Assembly (NCBI RefSeq): GCF_039538045.1
Contig: NZ_BAABBQ010000001.1
Span: 1,634,001-1,698,000 of the forward strand
Direction: 5' to 3'
Length of the DNA stretch: 64,000 bases
DNA from: Sphingomonas swuensis
Lineage (GTDB): Bacteria; Pseudomonadota; Alphaproteobacteria; Sphingomonadales; Sphingomonadaceae
The notes under the pieces were generated by a model that was not told the DNA's origin, searched no databases, and worked only from the letters and a program-made list of their open reading frames with translations. Both the position numbers and the translations under genes were made by a program. Positions 43,519 to 52,256 of this stretch are shown here, one piece after another (the first letter of the stretch is position 1; each line of letters begins with the position of its first letter).

Positions 43519-44451
43519 TCAGAGGTCGCCGGTCCAGCGATCGAACAGGATCGTCCGGGCGCCGAAGCTCTCCTTCTGCCATAGCAAGCCCTCGTTGAGC
43601 TCTTCGCCGCTCATCGAGATGCCGAAGCTGAACCAGTCCGCTCCCTCCGAGGCCGCCTCAGCCATGGCGGAGGCGATCACGAGGTCGAGCGCATTCGCCT
43701 TGCGGCCAGCCTCGTTGGAGGCAAGATATTGGGTGTGCCAGACGGCGCCGTAGCGGAACAGGAGGGTGCCGGCGACCGGCTCGCCGTCGAGCCACGCGCA
43801 GCGGACCAGCAGCCGATCCGGAAGCGCCGCCTGCAATTGCACGAGCTCGTCCTGGCTGTGCACAGGATCGCGCCCATGGCGTGCAAGCAGCACTTCGGCG
43901 AGGAGCGGATGGAAGTCCGCCAGTGAGGTGTCGCGCACCTCGCAGCCGAGCTTGGCCGCGCGCTTGGAGTCGCGAAGCTTGGCCTTGGATGGGGAAAGCG
44001 GGTCGCGAAGCGGGACGATGCTCGACACGTCGCGCCCGGCCAACACGAAGCCACGGCGCCACAGATGATAGTCGAGCTCGCCCGATGGCTGTGTCGTGAA
44101 GGGCGCGGGAATGCTCTTGATGGTGAGCTTACGCACGCCCCAGTCGCGCAGTCCCTCAAGAGCCTTGTCGAAGGCGTCGATGACGTCGGGGGTTCGAAGG
44201 TCGGAACGGGCGATCAGCCCGCCGAAGGTCAGGCCGCCATGGCTCACCGCTTCGTCCCCGTGGCGCGAGGCCGGAAGTGCCGCGACCGGCTCGCCATCCC
44301 GCAGCACCAACGCGCTGACGTCTTCGAAGCGGTCGGAATGATAATCCATGAAGCGGCGGTCGAAGAGGAACAGCCCGGTCTTCGACTGCGCCACCAGCGC
44401 GTTCCAGCAGTCCGCATCATCCGCGGAGTAGCGCCTCACCTCGAACATCAT
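43519..44451 (-). CDS. FemAB/GNAT-like acyltransferase of the polysaccharide locus
   Basis: The 310-residue protein has two GNAT-like halves as in the Acetyltransf_6/FemAB group. The first contains KTGLFLFDRRFMDYHSDRF and PASRHGDEAVSHGGLTFGG. The second has LLVRCAWLDGEPVAGTLLFRYGAVWHTQYLASNEAGRK. No signal peptide is seen. Its neighbours are an amino-sugar transaminase and a second GNAT gene (ATGA overlap), so it may acylate the 3-amino group of Fuc3N or Qui3N or another amino sugar. Related FemX-type enzymes transfer amino acids. The real acyl donor is unknown. Confidence 0.75.
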   Translation of the reverse strand: MMFEVRRYSADDADCWNALVAQSKTGLFLFDRRFMDYHSDRFEDVSALVLRDGEPVAALPASRHGDEAVSHGGLTFGGLIARSDLRTPDVIDAFDKALEGLRDWGVRKLTIKSIPAPFTTQPSGELDYHLWRRGFVLAGRDVSSIVPLRDPLSPSKAKLRDSKRAAKLGCEVRDTSLADFHPLLAEVLLARHGRDPVHSQDELVQLQAALPDRLLVRCAWLDGEPVAGTLLFRYGAVWHTQYLASNEAGRKANALDLVIASAMAEAASEGADWFSFGISMSGEELNEGLLWQKESFGARTILFDRWTGDL

Positions 44452-44909
44452 GGCGCCAGCGTCTTGGTCATGTGCAGCACCTCGCCGTCATCCCCTGCAT
44501 CGGCCCAACCGGTGCGAAGGTAGAGGCGGATGGCGCGCTCATTGTCGCGGGCCACGCGTAGGAACAGGTCGGTCAGCCCGCGTTCGCGCGCCTGCTCCTC
44601 GACAAGCGCGAGCAGGACCGGCCCGAGTTTGCGCCCCCACAGCGACTTGTCACCAAGATAGCCCCAATATTCGGCCTTGGGCGCTGCCACCTGCTTCAGG
44701 CCCGCGGCCCCGACCGGACGCCCGTCATGTTCTACTCCCCAGATCAGATAGTCGGTCCGGCCCGGCAGCCGTTCGAAGAAGGCCTGCTGATCCTCCCGGC
44801 GAAAGGCGGGTGTCAGGGTCAGCGCCCGGGTCTGCGGATCCGACAGCCACTCCCAGCTGCGGTCGAGATAGTCGCGGTCGTAGGGGACCAGCCTCAGCCC
44901 GGCGGTCAC
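44448..44909 (-). CDS. GNAT family N-acetyltransferase
   Basis: The 153-residue protein has the RimJ/RimL-like GNAT fold. It shows LRLVPYDRDYLDRSWEWLSDPQTR at the N-terminus, an acetyl-CoA region (YLGDKSLWGRKLGPVLLALVEEQARERG) and the closing LRVARDNERAIRLYLRTGW. The GTG start at 44909 is chosen because it begins the family sequence, with AAGGAC upstream. The frame stays open to another GTG at 44999. It is the first gene of a two-gene pair with the FemAB-like protein and diverges from the flippase gene. It could acetylate an amino sugar of the repeat unit. Confidence 0.82.
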   Translation of the reverse strand: MTAGLRLVPYDRDYLDRSWEWLSDPQTRALTLTPAFRREDQQAFFERLPGRTDYLIWGVEHDGRPVGAAGLKQVAAPKAEYWGYLGDKSLWGRKLGPVLLALVEEQARERGLTDLFLRVARDNERAIRLYLRTGWADAGDDGEVLHMTKTLAP

Positions 44910-45016
44910 GAGAATGAGGTCCTTGGCACGGTCGAGGCCTTCGCAAGGGTGAAAGGGCTTGGCAAGGACAAGCTTGATGTTCTCACCGGCATGCGCCACG
45001 CGGACGCGGCTCCCCG

Positions 45017-46498
45017 ATGACCGATGACAACTCCGCCCGCCAGATCCTCCGCTCCTCCTCGCTGATCGGCGCGGCGTCGGTCGCGAACGTCCTCACCGGT
45101 CTCGTCCGAAACAAGCTTGCCGCCTTGCTGCTCGGTCCGGCAGGCTTCGGCCTGATCGCACTGGTCCAGAGCCTGGTGACGAGCCTTGCTCAGGTCGGCG
45201 GCCTGGGACTGGCCAATGCGGCGGTTCGCCAGCTGTCCCAAGCCGACGAGGAGCAGGCCCGGGCGAGCGTCCGCCGTGCCTTGTTCCTGGGCTCCCTGAC
45301 GCTGGCCGCGCTGACGCTCGCCTTGCTCTGGTTGCTGCAGAAGCCGCTCGGCGCCTGGCTCCTTCCGGACGAGGCCGCGGGCTGGTCGCTCGGGCTGATC
45401 GCGCTTGCCGCGGCACTGACGATCCTTGCCACGACCCAGCAGTTCCTGCTCACCGGATTGCGGCAGATCGGTCGTTTGGCGCTGCTCAACGTCGGCGGCG
45501 CGCTGACGGGGACGTTGCTCGGGGTCGGGGCGCTATACTGGCTGGGGAGCGGAGGAATTCCGCTCTACATCCTCGCCGCTCCGGTCGGCGCGCTCGTCGT
45601 GGGCGTGATGGTGCTCGCCCCGCTGCGGCCCGGCGCTGCCCCCTCCTCTCCGCGCCTCCTTTCCGAGCTCAGGCCGATGCTGTCGCTCGGTGTCCCGCTG
45701 ATGCTCGGCAACCTCCTTGCGCCGGTCGCGCAGCTCGCGATCCGGAGCGCGATGGGAGACCAACTCGGGGCCGCGGCGCTCGGCTATTATGGCGCGGCCA
45801 GCATGATCTCGGTGACCTACATCGGCTTCGTGCTGAGCGCGATGGCGACCGACTATTACCCGCGCGTATCCGCCGCTTATCCCACCCCGCTCGTCGCCAG
45901 GCGGGTTGTGCTCGAGCAGGCGGAAATCGCACTCTTGCTGGCCGCGCCACTTTTCCTGGGACTGCAGGCGACCGCGCCCTGGGTGCTCCACGCCCTTTAT
46001 TCCAGCCAGTTCGTCGAGGCGACGCCGCTGCTCCGCTGGCTGGTGCTCGGCGACACGCTCAAGACGCTCGGCTGGCCGCTCGGATACCTTCTGCTCGCCT
46101 CGGGACGCGGCAAGATCTACATCGCCGCCGAGGCACTGTTTGCGCTGGTGCTGGTCGGCGGGACCTTGCTGCTGCTCCCCCGCTTCGGGGTGGAAGCCGC
46201 CGGCATCGCCTATTTCGCGATGATGAGCGTCTACCTTCTCACCCAATTCTTCATTGCGCGGCGGCTGATCGGCCTCCATCCGGGTCGTCCGTTGATCCTG
46301 CTTGCGCTGGCGGTGATCGGATCGGTCGCGGCCTTGGCGCTGGTTGGCTCTTTCTTCCCGCTTGCAGGACTCGCGATCGGCCTTCCGCTTTCGGCCGCCG
46401 CCGGACTGTTTGGGCTGCTCCGCCTCGCCCACCTGACCGAGGCCGACAACCGGATCGGACGGACCGCACGGACCCTCGCTGCAAGGATCGGCCGGTGA
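45017..46498 (+). CDS. Polysaccharide flippase, Wzx family
   Basis: The 493-residue polytopic MOP-superfamily transporter has about twelve to fourteen predicted helices. It starts SSLIGAASVANVLTGLVRNKLAALLLGPAGFGLIALVQS, a typical O-antigen translocase N-terminus, and the middle has GVPLMLGNLLAPVAQLAIR. It should flip the lipid-linked repeat unit across the inner membrane for polymerisation by the EpsG-like or Wzy_C protein. Its stop overlaps the next glycosyltransferase as GTGA. Confidence 0.93.
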   Translation: MTDDNSARQILRSSSLIGAASVANVLTGLVRNKLAALLLGPAGFGLIALVQSLVTSLAQVGGLGLANAAVRQLSQADEEQARASVRRALFLGSLTLAALTLALLWLLQKPLGAWLLPDEAAGWSLGLIALAAALTILATTQQFLLTGLRQIGRLALLNVGGALTGTLLGVGALYWLGSGGIPLYILAAPVGALVVGVMVLAPLRPGAAPSSPRLLSELRPMLSLGVPLMLGNLLAPVAQLAIRSAMGDQLGAAALGYYGAASMISVTYIGFVLSAMATDYYPRVSAAYPTPLVARRVVLEQAEIALLLAAPLFLGLQATAPWVLHALYSSQFVEATPLLRWLVLGDTLKTLGWPLGYLLLASGRGKIYIAAEALFALVLVGGTLLLLPRFGVEAAGIAYFAMMSVYLLTQFFIARRLIGLHPGRPLILLALAVIGSVAALALVGSFFPLAGLAIGLPLSAAAGLFGLLRLAHLTEADNRIGRTARTLAARIGR

Positions 46499-47706
46499 AG
46501 CGCTGGCTGCTGGTCTATGGGCCGCTCGGAATGGGCGGCATCGAGACACTCATCGTGCGCCTCGCCAATCACCTCGCGAGTGAAGGTAAGGATGTCGCCG
46601 TCCTCCACTCGGGCGGTGAGAACGTGCCGTTGCTATCGCCTGACGTGACGCCGCTAGAATATGCCAGCAGGCAGTCTGCGATCGGACTGGGCAGCCGCTG
46701 GCTCGGTCGCGAGCAAGCGCCGGCAGCCCTGATCAGCTTCGATCCGATCAGCGCCGCGCTCGGGCTAGCAATTGAAGCCGTCGCGCCAGGCGGACATGCC
46801 GTGCACCTCAGCGGCATCTACCATCCGCGTGCCTTCTTCATGGACGGCGAACGCGCGGACCGGCGATGGCTCAACCGTATGGTCGCCGAGGCAGTCGGGT
46901 TCGAGCGATTGTTCTTCATGAACGAGGAATCACGGACCGAGAAGCAGCGCCGCTGGGAGGTCGCACTCGACCGATCGCCGATCATCCCGGTCCCGGTCGA
47001 AGAGCGCAATCGGCAGTGGAGCCGCGCCGCCAGCGAAGCACCGCTTCGGATCGTATCCGTCGGGCGGCTGACCGACTTCAAGCAATATAATATCGGGGCA
47101 TCCTCCATCGTCCGCCGGCTGCTCGATGATGGCGTCGAGGTGTCTTGGGACATCTACGGCGATGGCGCGCTCGAGCCCGAGGTAAGGGCCGCGATCGACC
47201 GGCAGGGTGTGAGCAAGCAGCTTCGGCTGTGCGGGACCCTGCCCTATGCACAATTGGCCTCGACCCTGCTCGACTATGACCTGTTCGTCGGGCTCGGGAC
47301 GGCGGCGCTCGAGGCTTCGATGCTCGGCATCCCCACGATCGCTGCTACCGACAGCTCGGCGGAAGGCAGCTACGGCTGGTTTCACCAGCTTCCCTTCGGC
47401 AACCTCGGGGAGCGGCAGGAGGGCAAGGAGCCGACACACCGGATCGAGCAACTGATCCGCGACTATCGGGCAATGCCGCAGGCGGACCGCATGACCCTGT
47501 CGCAGGACCTGCATTCGGGCGCTCTCCGCTATGCGCTTCCGGGTGTCGCAAGGCAGCTCGAGGCGCTGGCCGATGCCGCGCCCTCAGGCGGCGCGCCGCA
47601 CGCCAAACGGCTCACATCCATGCTCTACGGATTGCTGACCGACAGCCTTCCAATCAGGATGGTCCGGGCGCTCCGTCAGGCCGTGCCGAGCAGCAACTCA
47701 AGATAA
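46495..47706 (+). CDS. Glycosyltransferase family 4-like protein
   Basis: The 403-residue GT-B protein begins with GTG, overlapping the flippase stop. N-terminal YGPLGMGGIETLIVRLANHL is typical of GT4 enzymes. The donor domain has RIVSVGRLTDFKQYNIG, WDIYGDGALEPEVRAAID and LFVGLGTAALEASMLGIPTIAA. In the last block the usual E-x7-E is partly replaced. Its 3' end overlaps the convergent GT4 gene by 31 bases. Donor and linkage are unknown. Confidence 0.82.
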   Translation: MKRWLLVYGPLGMGGIETLIVRLANHLASEGKDVAVLHSGGENVPLLSPDVTPLEYASRQSAIGLGSRWLGREQAPAALISFDPISAALGLAIEAVAPGGHAVHLSGIYHPRAFFMDGERADRRWLNRMVAEAVGFERLFFMNEESRTEKQRRWEVALDRSPIIPVPVEERNRQWSRAASEAPLRIVSVGRLTDFKQYNIGASSIVRRLLDDGVEVSWDIYGDGALEPEVRAAIDRQGVSKQLRLCGTLPYAQLASTLLDYDLFVGLGTAALEASMLGIPTIAATDSSAEGSYGWFHQLPFGNLGERQEGKEPTHRIEQLIRDYRAMPQADRMTLSQDLHSGALRYALPGVARQLEALADAAPSGGAPHAKRLTSMLYGLLTDSLPIRMVRALRQAVPSSNSR

Positions 47707-48764
47707 CGATCGATCGTCGCATGGCTGGCAAGTTGCCGGGCACGACGACGCAGGCTCTCACGGTCGGGCACGCTCGCCAGCGCCCTTTCCATCGCCTCGG
47801 CCAGCTGGTTTGCGTCGCCGACCGGAACAAGCTTGCCGTACCGCCCCCCTGCGAGGATCTCGCGCGGCCCTGACGGGCAATCGGTGCTGACGATCCTGAG
47901 GCCGGCGTGGAGCGCTTCGACCAGCACCAGCGGCAGTCCCTCGAAGCGGCTCGAAAGCACGAACAGGTCAGCCGAGGCTAAGAATGGCCAGGGATCGATC
48001 CGGAAGCCCGGCATGACGACCCGGTCCGCGATTCCGAGCTCCTTCGTGAGGCTCTCGAGCTGCCAGCGCTCTGCGCCTTCGCCGACGATCATCAGCCGGT
48101 CGCCGGCGGGCATGCGGGCGAAGGCGCGGAGAAGCTGCGCCTGGTCCTTTTCCGGCTTGAGGCTGCCGAGGGACAGGATCCGTCGCCCATCCCCGTCCCA
48201 TTGCCGCTCGACCTCGTCCGACCGCGCGAGCGGGAGTGGCGGCAGGTCGAGCGGGTTGGACAGCACCTCGAACTGGTCAGGCGCGAGTCCGCTCAGGCTT
48301 GCAAGATCGGCGGTCGCGCCCTCGGAAACCGTCGTCCGGGCAACGGCATGAGGATAGAAGCGGCGCACGGTCCAGCGGATCGCCTGCTGGACACGCTTGC
48401 CTGGATATTGCCGGCCAAGGGTACTATGGTCGCTCAGCACCAGTCGCGCCGGCGAACGGGCGATGATCCGCGCGAGCACCGCGGCGACGGTCAGCGGCCA
48501 CATGAAGGCGAGGACGCCGTCGGGTTTCGTTTCGCGCAGGTAGGCCGCGAAGCGGGTCGGCACCTGGCGGATGCGCGGTGCCTTGAGGTCGACAATCCGA
48601 ACATCCCGGTGGACAAGGTCGCGCAACACGCCCTGCGGCCGCATCAGCACCAGTTCGACGATAAGGCCGCGGCGGGCAAAGCCGTTGGCAAGCGTCACCG
48701 CGACGCGCTCGGCGCCCCCGCCGCCGAGATCGGGGAGGAGCAATGCGATCCGGCGTCCGCCCAC
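47676..48764 (-). CDS. Glycosyltransferase family 4 protein
   Basis: This 362-residue enzyme has the GT4 start LLLPDLGGGGAERVAVTLANGF. Its donor domain carries RILSLGSLKPEKDQAQLLRAF, MIVGEGAERWQLESL and the E-x7-E motif in SRFEGLPLVLVEALHAG. It starts with GTG directly after the stop of the nucleotidyltransferase gene and is the last gene of the right-hand minus-strand run. The sequence resembles GalNAc or hexose transferases of O-antigen clusters. Specificity is not determinable. Confidence 0.92.
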   Translation of the reverse strand: MGGRRIALLLPDLGGGGAERVAVTLANGFARRGLIVELVLMRPQGVLRDLVHRDVRIVDLKAPRIRQVPTRFAAYLRETKPDGVLAFMWPLTVAAVLARIIARSPARLVLSDHSTLGRQYPGKRVQQAIRWTVRRFYPHAVARTTVSEGATADLASLSGLAPDQFEVLSNPLDLPPLPLARSDEVERQWDGDGRRILSLGSLKPEKDQAQLLRAFARMPAGDRLMIVGEGAERWQLESLTKELGIADRVVMPGFRIDPWPFLASADLFVLSSRFEGLPLVLVEALHAGLRIVSTDCPSGPREILAGGRYGKLVPVGDANQLAEAMERALASVPDRESLRRRARQLASHATIDRYLELLLGTA

Positions 48765-49490
48765 TCAGGCCCCGTCGAGATCGGAAAGCCGGTTGAGCGA
48801 GATGCAATCCTGCTCCGTGGCAATGGGCAGCGCCTCGACCTTGAAGCCCGAAGCGGCAGCGTGGGCGACGATGTACAGGAAGCCATGCTCACCGGTGGCG
48901 CGGCCGAGCCCCTCGTCCCGGTGGTGCTCCAGCAATTGCAGGATCGGTCCGGCCCGGAACACGAAGAGCCCGATGTCGCGCTCGCCAGGCTCGGGTTCGA
49001 CGCCGAGTTCGCGGGTCTCCTCGAGCGCGGTGACCGCGCCGGCCGCATCGCGGGCTACCCGCGTATAGGCCTGCGCCACCGGTCGGCTGGCGAAGGTGAA
49101 GTCGTTGCCCTCTTCGCGATGGCGCGCCACGAGCCCGGCAATGGTGGCTTCCTCGAGCAGCGGGATGTCGCCCCAGGCCAGCAGCACGTCTGCATCGGGA
49201 TCGAAGGCGGGCGACTGCCGGAAGGCGAGCACGGCGTCACCCATGCCCGTTGGCTTCTCCTGCACCAGCAGGTGCGCCTCGCGGCCATGTTCCTCGAGGG
49301 TCCGCGAGATGGGTTCGAGCCCGCTCGGCGAGACGATGATCGTCGGATTCCCGTCATGCGCCTTCAAGCGATCGAGCAGGTGGATCAGGATCGGCTTGCC
49401 GCGAACCGGGTGCAGCGTCTTCGGATAGGGCAGCCCCGCCCGGCTCCCGGTGCCGGCGGCGGCGATGAGCGCGGCGAGCCTAGCGGCCAT
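48765..49490 (-). CDS. Nucleotidyltransferase (GlmU-N/MobA-like fold)
   Basis: The 241-residue Rossmann-like protein has ALIAAAGTGSRAGLPYPKTLHPVRGKPI, the G-x-G-T/S-R-x(6)-PK signature of NTP-sugar pyrophosphorylases. LLAWGDIPLLEEATI carries the metal-binding acidic residue. It lacks the GlmU acetyltransferase domain. The ATG overlaps the GT2 stop by 11 bases; a longer open frame upstream is not family-like. In its module of GT2, HAD phosphatase and CofD-like genes it probably activates a phosphorylated sugar or small molecule. The substrate is unknown. Confidence 0.85.
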   Translation of the reverse strand: MAARLAALIAAAGTGSRAGLPYPKTLHPVRGKPILIHLLDRLKAHDGNPTIIVSPSGLEPISRTLEEHGREAHLLVQEKPTGMGDAVLAFRQSPAFDPDADVLLAWGDIPLLEEATIAGLVARHREEGNDFTFASRPVAQAYTRVARDAAGAVTALEETRELGVEPEPGERDIGLFVFRAGPILQLLEHHRDEGLGRATGEHGFLYIVAHAAASGFKVEALPIATEQDCISLNRLSDLDGA

Positions 49491-50379
49491 AGTCGCGCCC
49501 GATCTGGCCCTTGAGGCCGCGCGCCACTGCCTTGGCGAGCGGTGCATTGCGTCCCGCGACCAGCGCCGCCGCCTGCTTCCATCCGTTGCGGCGCCCGGTC
49601 CGCCAGAGCGCCGCCGCCACCGCCGCCGCATGACGGACCGGGCGCGCGTCGAAGTAGCGCCGGTTCAGAATGATGGTGTTCTTGACGTAATAATAGGCCT
49701 TCTCGGGTGTCAGCGGTCGGCCTGCGACGTCGGGATGATAATGGTGCGCGCCAAGGTGCGACAGCACCGGACCGAAGCTCCGCAGGCGCATGAAATAGTC
49801 CACCTCGTCGCCGAACAGGAAGAAGTCGGGGGTGACATTACCGATCGCGCGCGCCGCCTGGGTGCTGACCAGCGCCCCGTTGAACAGGTGGGCGAAGGGA
49901 TAGAGGTCGCCCTTCACCTCGGCACGAAGCTCGGTGAGGGTCGGAAGTTTGCGGCGCCGCGCGGCGAGCACCGGAAGCTGGTTGTCGTTGAGCAAGGGCA
50001 TCGGAAAGACGAAGCGGTCGCGCGCATTCTCCTGCAGCACGACCGACGAGACGCAGGCGCGGTCGGGCGTGAGCGCCTGCTCGAGCAGGCCAAGCGCCTC
50101 GCGGTCCGGAAAGCCGTCGTCATCCATCAGCCAGACGGCGTCATAGTCTCCCGCCAGCGCTTCCGAGATCGACCGTGCCCAGCCGCCGGCAGAGCCGACA
50201 TTCTCCTGGGTCAGGCATTCGACCCCTTTGGCTTCCAGCATTGCGACCGTGTCGTCGGTGCTCCCGTTGTTGATGACGAGCAGACGGTCGGGGGGCCGGC
50301 GTTGGCCGCGGATCGCGTCGACACAGCGGGCGAGCAGCTCGGAGCGATTGTAGGTCACGACGCAGGCGAGGATCTTCAC
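49480..50379 (-). CDS. Glycosyltransferase family 2 protein
   Basis: The 299-residue GT-A enzyme has ACVVTYNRSELLARCVDAIRGQ at the start, NNGSTDDT, and the DxD-like VWLMDDDGFPD. FFLFGDEVDYFMRLRSFG follows, as in galactofuranosyl- and rhamnosyl-type GT2 enzymes. It starts with GTG overlapping the HAD stop (GTGA). It is the third gene of the CofD-like module. The resemblance to GlfT2/RfbF-type enzymes is from pattern only. Confidence 0.92.
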   Translation of the reverse strand: MKILACVVTYNRSELLARCVDAIRGQRRPPDRLLVINNGSTDDTVAMLEAKGVECLTQENVGSAGGWARSISEALAGDYDAVWLMDDDGFPDREALGLLEQALTPDRACVSSVVLQENARDRFVFPMPLLNDNQLPVLAARRRKLPTLTELRAEVKGDLYPFAHLFNGALVSTQAARAIGNVTPDFFLFGDEVDYFMRLRSFGPVLSHLGAHHYHPDVAGRPLTPEKAYYYVKNTIILNRRYFDARPVRHAAAVAAALWRTGRRNGWKQAAALVAGRNAPLAKAVARGLKGQIGRDYGR

Positions 50380-51008
50380 GCACCCGCCTCCATCTCGGCT
50401 AGCAGCGAGGCCCAGTCGCGCAGCCCGGGCCCGATCGCAATAGCGTCCATCCCGGCCGCCCTGGCGGCGGCAAGTCCGCTTTCGCTGTCCTCGAAGACCA
50501 GCGCTCGGGCGGGTTCGATCCCCGCTCGTGATGCGGCGAGCAGGAAGCCTTCGGGATCGGGCTTGCCCTTGCGCACGTCGGCGGAGGTGACGACCGGATC
50601 GAAGATCCCGGCTAGGCCGATCGCGGCAAGCGCCGCCTCGGCCGAGGGTGGCGAGGCCGAGGTGCACAGCGCGCAGCGGAAGAGCGCGCGCGCCGCAGTG
50701 ACGAATGCCACGGCTCCGGGAATCTCGCGTAATTCCTGCTCGATCAGGGCACGCGAACGCTGCTGCTTGGCATCGCGGAGCCGGTCGCGCTCCTCGGCGG
50801 CGGCTTCCCTGCCCGCGTCGAGCAGCAGGCGATCGACTGCGGCGGCCGTCGTCATCCCGGCGATTCGGTCATAGTCGACCGCGACCTGCAGCGGCGCGAA
50901 TACCTCGGCGAAGGCCCGGGCATGGATGGGCGAACTGTCGACGAGCGTCCCGTCGAGGTCGAAGATCAGGAGTTTCTTGCCCTGGAAGGGCGACGCCGCC
51001 TCGTTCAC
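50376..51008 (-). CDS. HAD-superfamily phosphatase/phosphoglucomutase-like hydrolase
   Basis: The 210-residue protein has FDLDGTLVDSSPIH (nucleophile D17, acid/base D19), the threonine/serine motif LCTSASPP, and KGKPDPEGF plus FEDSESGLAAARAAG. These are the four HAD motifs in the beta-phosphoglucomutase/Gph-type cap arrangement. Starting with GTG, it overlaps the CofD-like stop as GTGA. In context it may remove phosphate from an intermediate of the neighbouring activation pathway. Substrate unknown. Confidence 0.9.
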   Translation of the reverse strand: MNEAASPFQGKKLLIFDLDGTLVDSSPIHARAFAEVFAPLQVAVDYDRIAGMTTAAAVDRLLLDAGREAAAEERDRLRDAKQQRSRALIEQELREIPGAVAFVTAARALFRCALCTSASPPSAEAALAAIGLAGIFDPVVTSADVRKGKPDPEGFLLAASRAGIEPARALVFEDSESGLAAARAAGMDAIAIGPGLRDWASLLAEMEAGA

Positions 51009-52216
51009 TTCGCCAGGTCGCGCTTGGCGTAGAGATCGAGCATCGTCGACACCAGACGCTCGCCATTGTGGCGGCCGGGCAGCTCGGGATGCTCGAAGTC
51101 GTCGACAATCCGCGGCACGTCGAGGCGATATTCGCTGTCGTCATAGTCGACGTAGGTGGTGTCGGCCTTGCGCCGACCATTGTTGACCAGCACCGCGTCG
51201 AACAGATCCTCCGGCGCATGGTGGCGGTCCTCCGCGAGGCAGAGGTAGCGATAGGCGCCGTGGAGGTAATCCGCCGCGCGGTAGGTCGGCGTCTCGTAGT
51301 CGGCGCCGATATTGGTGACGAAGACCTTCAGCGCCGAGCGGTTGCGGGCGATCGCCTCGGGCAGGCCGCGCGACAGGTAGGTCGGATAGAGCGAGCTGTG
51401 CTGCGTGCCGGCCGAATAGATGACGATGTCGGCCTGCGCGAGTGCCAGCCGCACCCCCGCCGAGGCGATGGCGGGCGCCTGGTGGCGCTCGAGGTAGAGT
51501 CGCTGATCGGCTTCGCTCAGCCGGTCGAAACTCGACCGCTCGAGCGCCGCGTCGAGCAGGTAGATGCTGTCGATCAGCACGTTGGAGCGTAGCTCGACGA
51601 TCTCGGCCTCGGAGCTCAGCACCTCGCCATTCTGGCGGACCGCCGCGAGCCACTTGTTCTCGACGCTGTTGGGAAGGACCGTTCCCTTGAGCCGGAACAG
51701 ACGATCGATGGTCCGTGTCGTCCGCTCCATGTCGCGACCGCTATCGAGATAGGCGCCGGCGTAGAGGCAGTTCATCAGCGAGCAGTCGGCGAAGTTGAAC
51801 TGCTGCGACCGCACTTGCTCGATCAGCAGCAGGGTCTCGAGGAACTGGCCGACGAAACGGCGCAACGCCGCGGCTAGGACCGGATCGGTAACCGTCACTC
51901 CGGCAAGCTCCTCTCCGCCCGCGACGAAGCGCTCGAACCCGCAAACCAGCTCTTCACGGTCGACGTCGAGCGGGAAGCGGACGTCGAACAATGCCTCGGC
52001 AACGTCCCTCTTCGGTCCTTCGGGCAGCATCAGTGACTGCACCTTTCGGATGTCGGAGGGGCCGAGCATGTTGAAGAAGCGGCGGATCTCGCCGGTCGAC
52101 TTGCCGTCGTCATAGGCATTGACGATCGAGGTCACGTTGAGCCCCGGCCGGTCGAGCAGCGCGGGAATGAGCGACGCGGCTCCGCGGCCGCCATTGAGGA
52201 CGACCACGTTCAGCAT
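51005..52216 (-). CDS. CofD/YvcK (2-phospho-L-lactate transferase) family protein in a polysaccharide locus
   Basis: The 403-residue protein starts VVVLNGGRGAASLIPALLDRPGLNVTSIVNAYDDGKSTGEIRRFFNMLGPSDIRKV, the nucleotide-binding core shared by CofD and YvcK/GlmR. Characterised CofD builds a phosphodiester onto the F420 precursor; YvcK/GlmR binds UDP-GlcNAc and controls GlmS. Later blocks QFNFADCSLMNCLYAGAYL and IVIYSAGTQHSSLYPTYLSRGLPEAI fit the family fold. The gene heads a run of overlapping HAD, GT2, nucleotidyltransferase and GT4 genes. F420 synthesis is unlikely here. A transfer or regulatory function in polysaccharide synthesis is inferred. Confidence 0.85.
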   Translation of the reverse strand: MLNVVVLNGGRGAASLIPALLDRPGLNVTSIVNAYDDGKSTGEIRRFFNMLGPSDIRKVQSLMLPEGPKRDVAEALFDVRFPLDVDREELVCGFERFVAGGEELAGVTVTDPVLAAALRRFVGQFLETLLLIEQVRSQQFNFADCSLMNCLYAGAYLDSGRDMERTTRTIDRLFRLKGTVLPNSVENKWLAAVRQNGEVLSSEAEIVELRSNVLIDSIYLLDAALERSSFDRLSEADQRLYLERHQAPAIASAGVRLALAQADIVIYSAGTQHSSLYPTYLSRGLPEAIARNRSALKVFVTNIGADYETPTYRAADYLHGAYRYLCLAEDRHHAPEDLFDAVLVNNGRRKADTTYVDYDDSEYRLDVPRIVDDFEHPELPGRHNGERLVSTMLDLYAKRDLAK

Positions 52217-52256
52217 GACCTACGCTCCACCACCACAATCCTCATCCTGCTTGTTC

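Noticed and set aside
51005..52216. Coenzyme F420 biosynthesis, given CofD-like and FrhB-like proteins in one window
   Set aside because: CofC, CofE, CofG/H and any F420-dependent dehydrogenase are absent. Both families have many non-F420 members, and the two genes are 34 kb apart.
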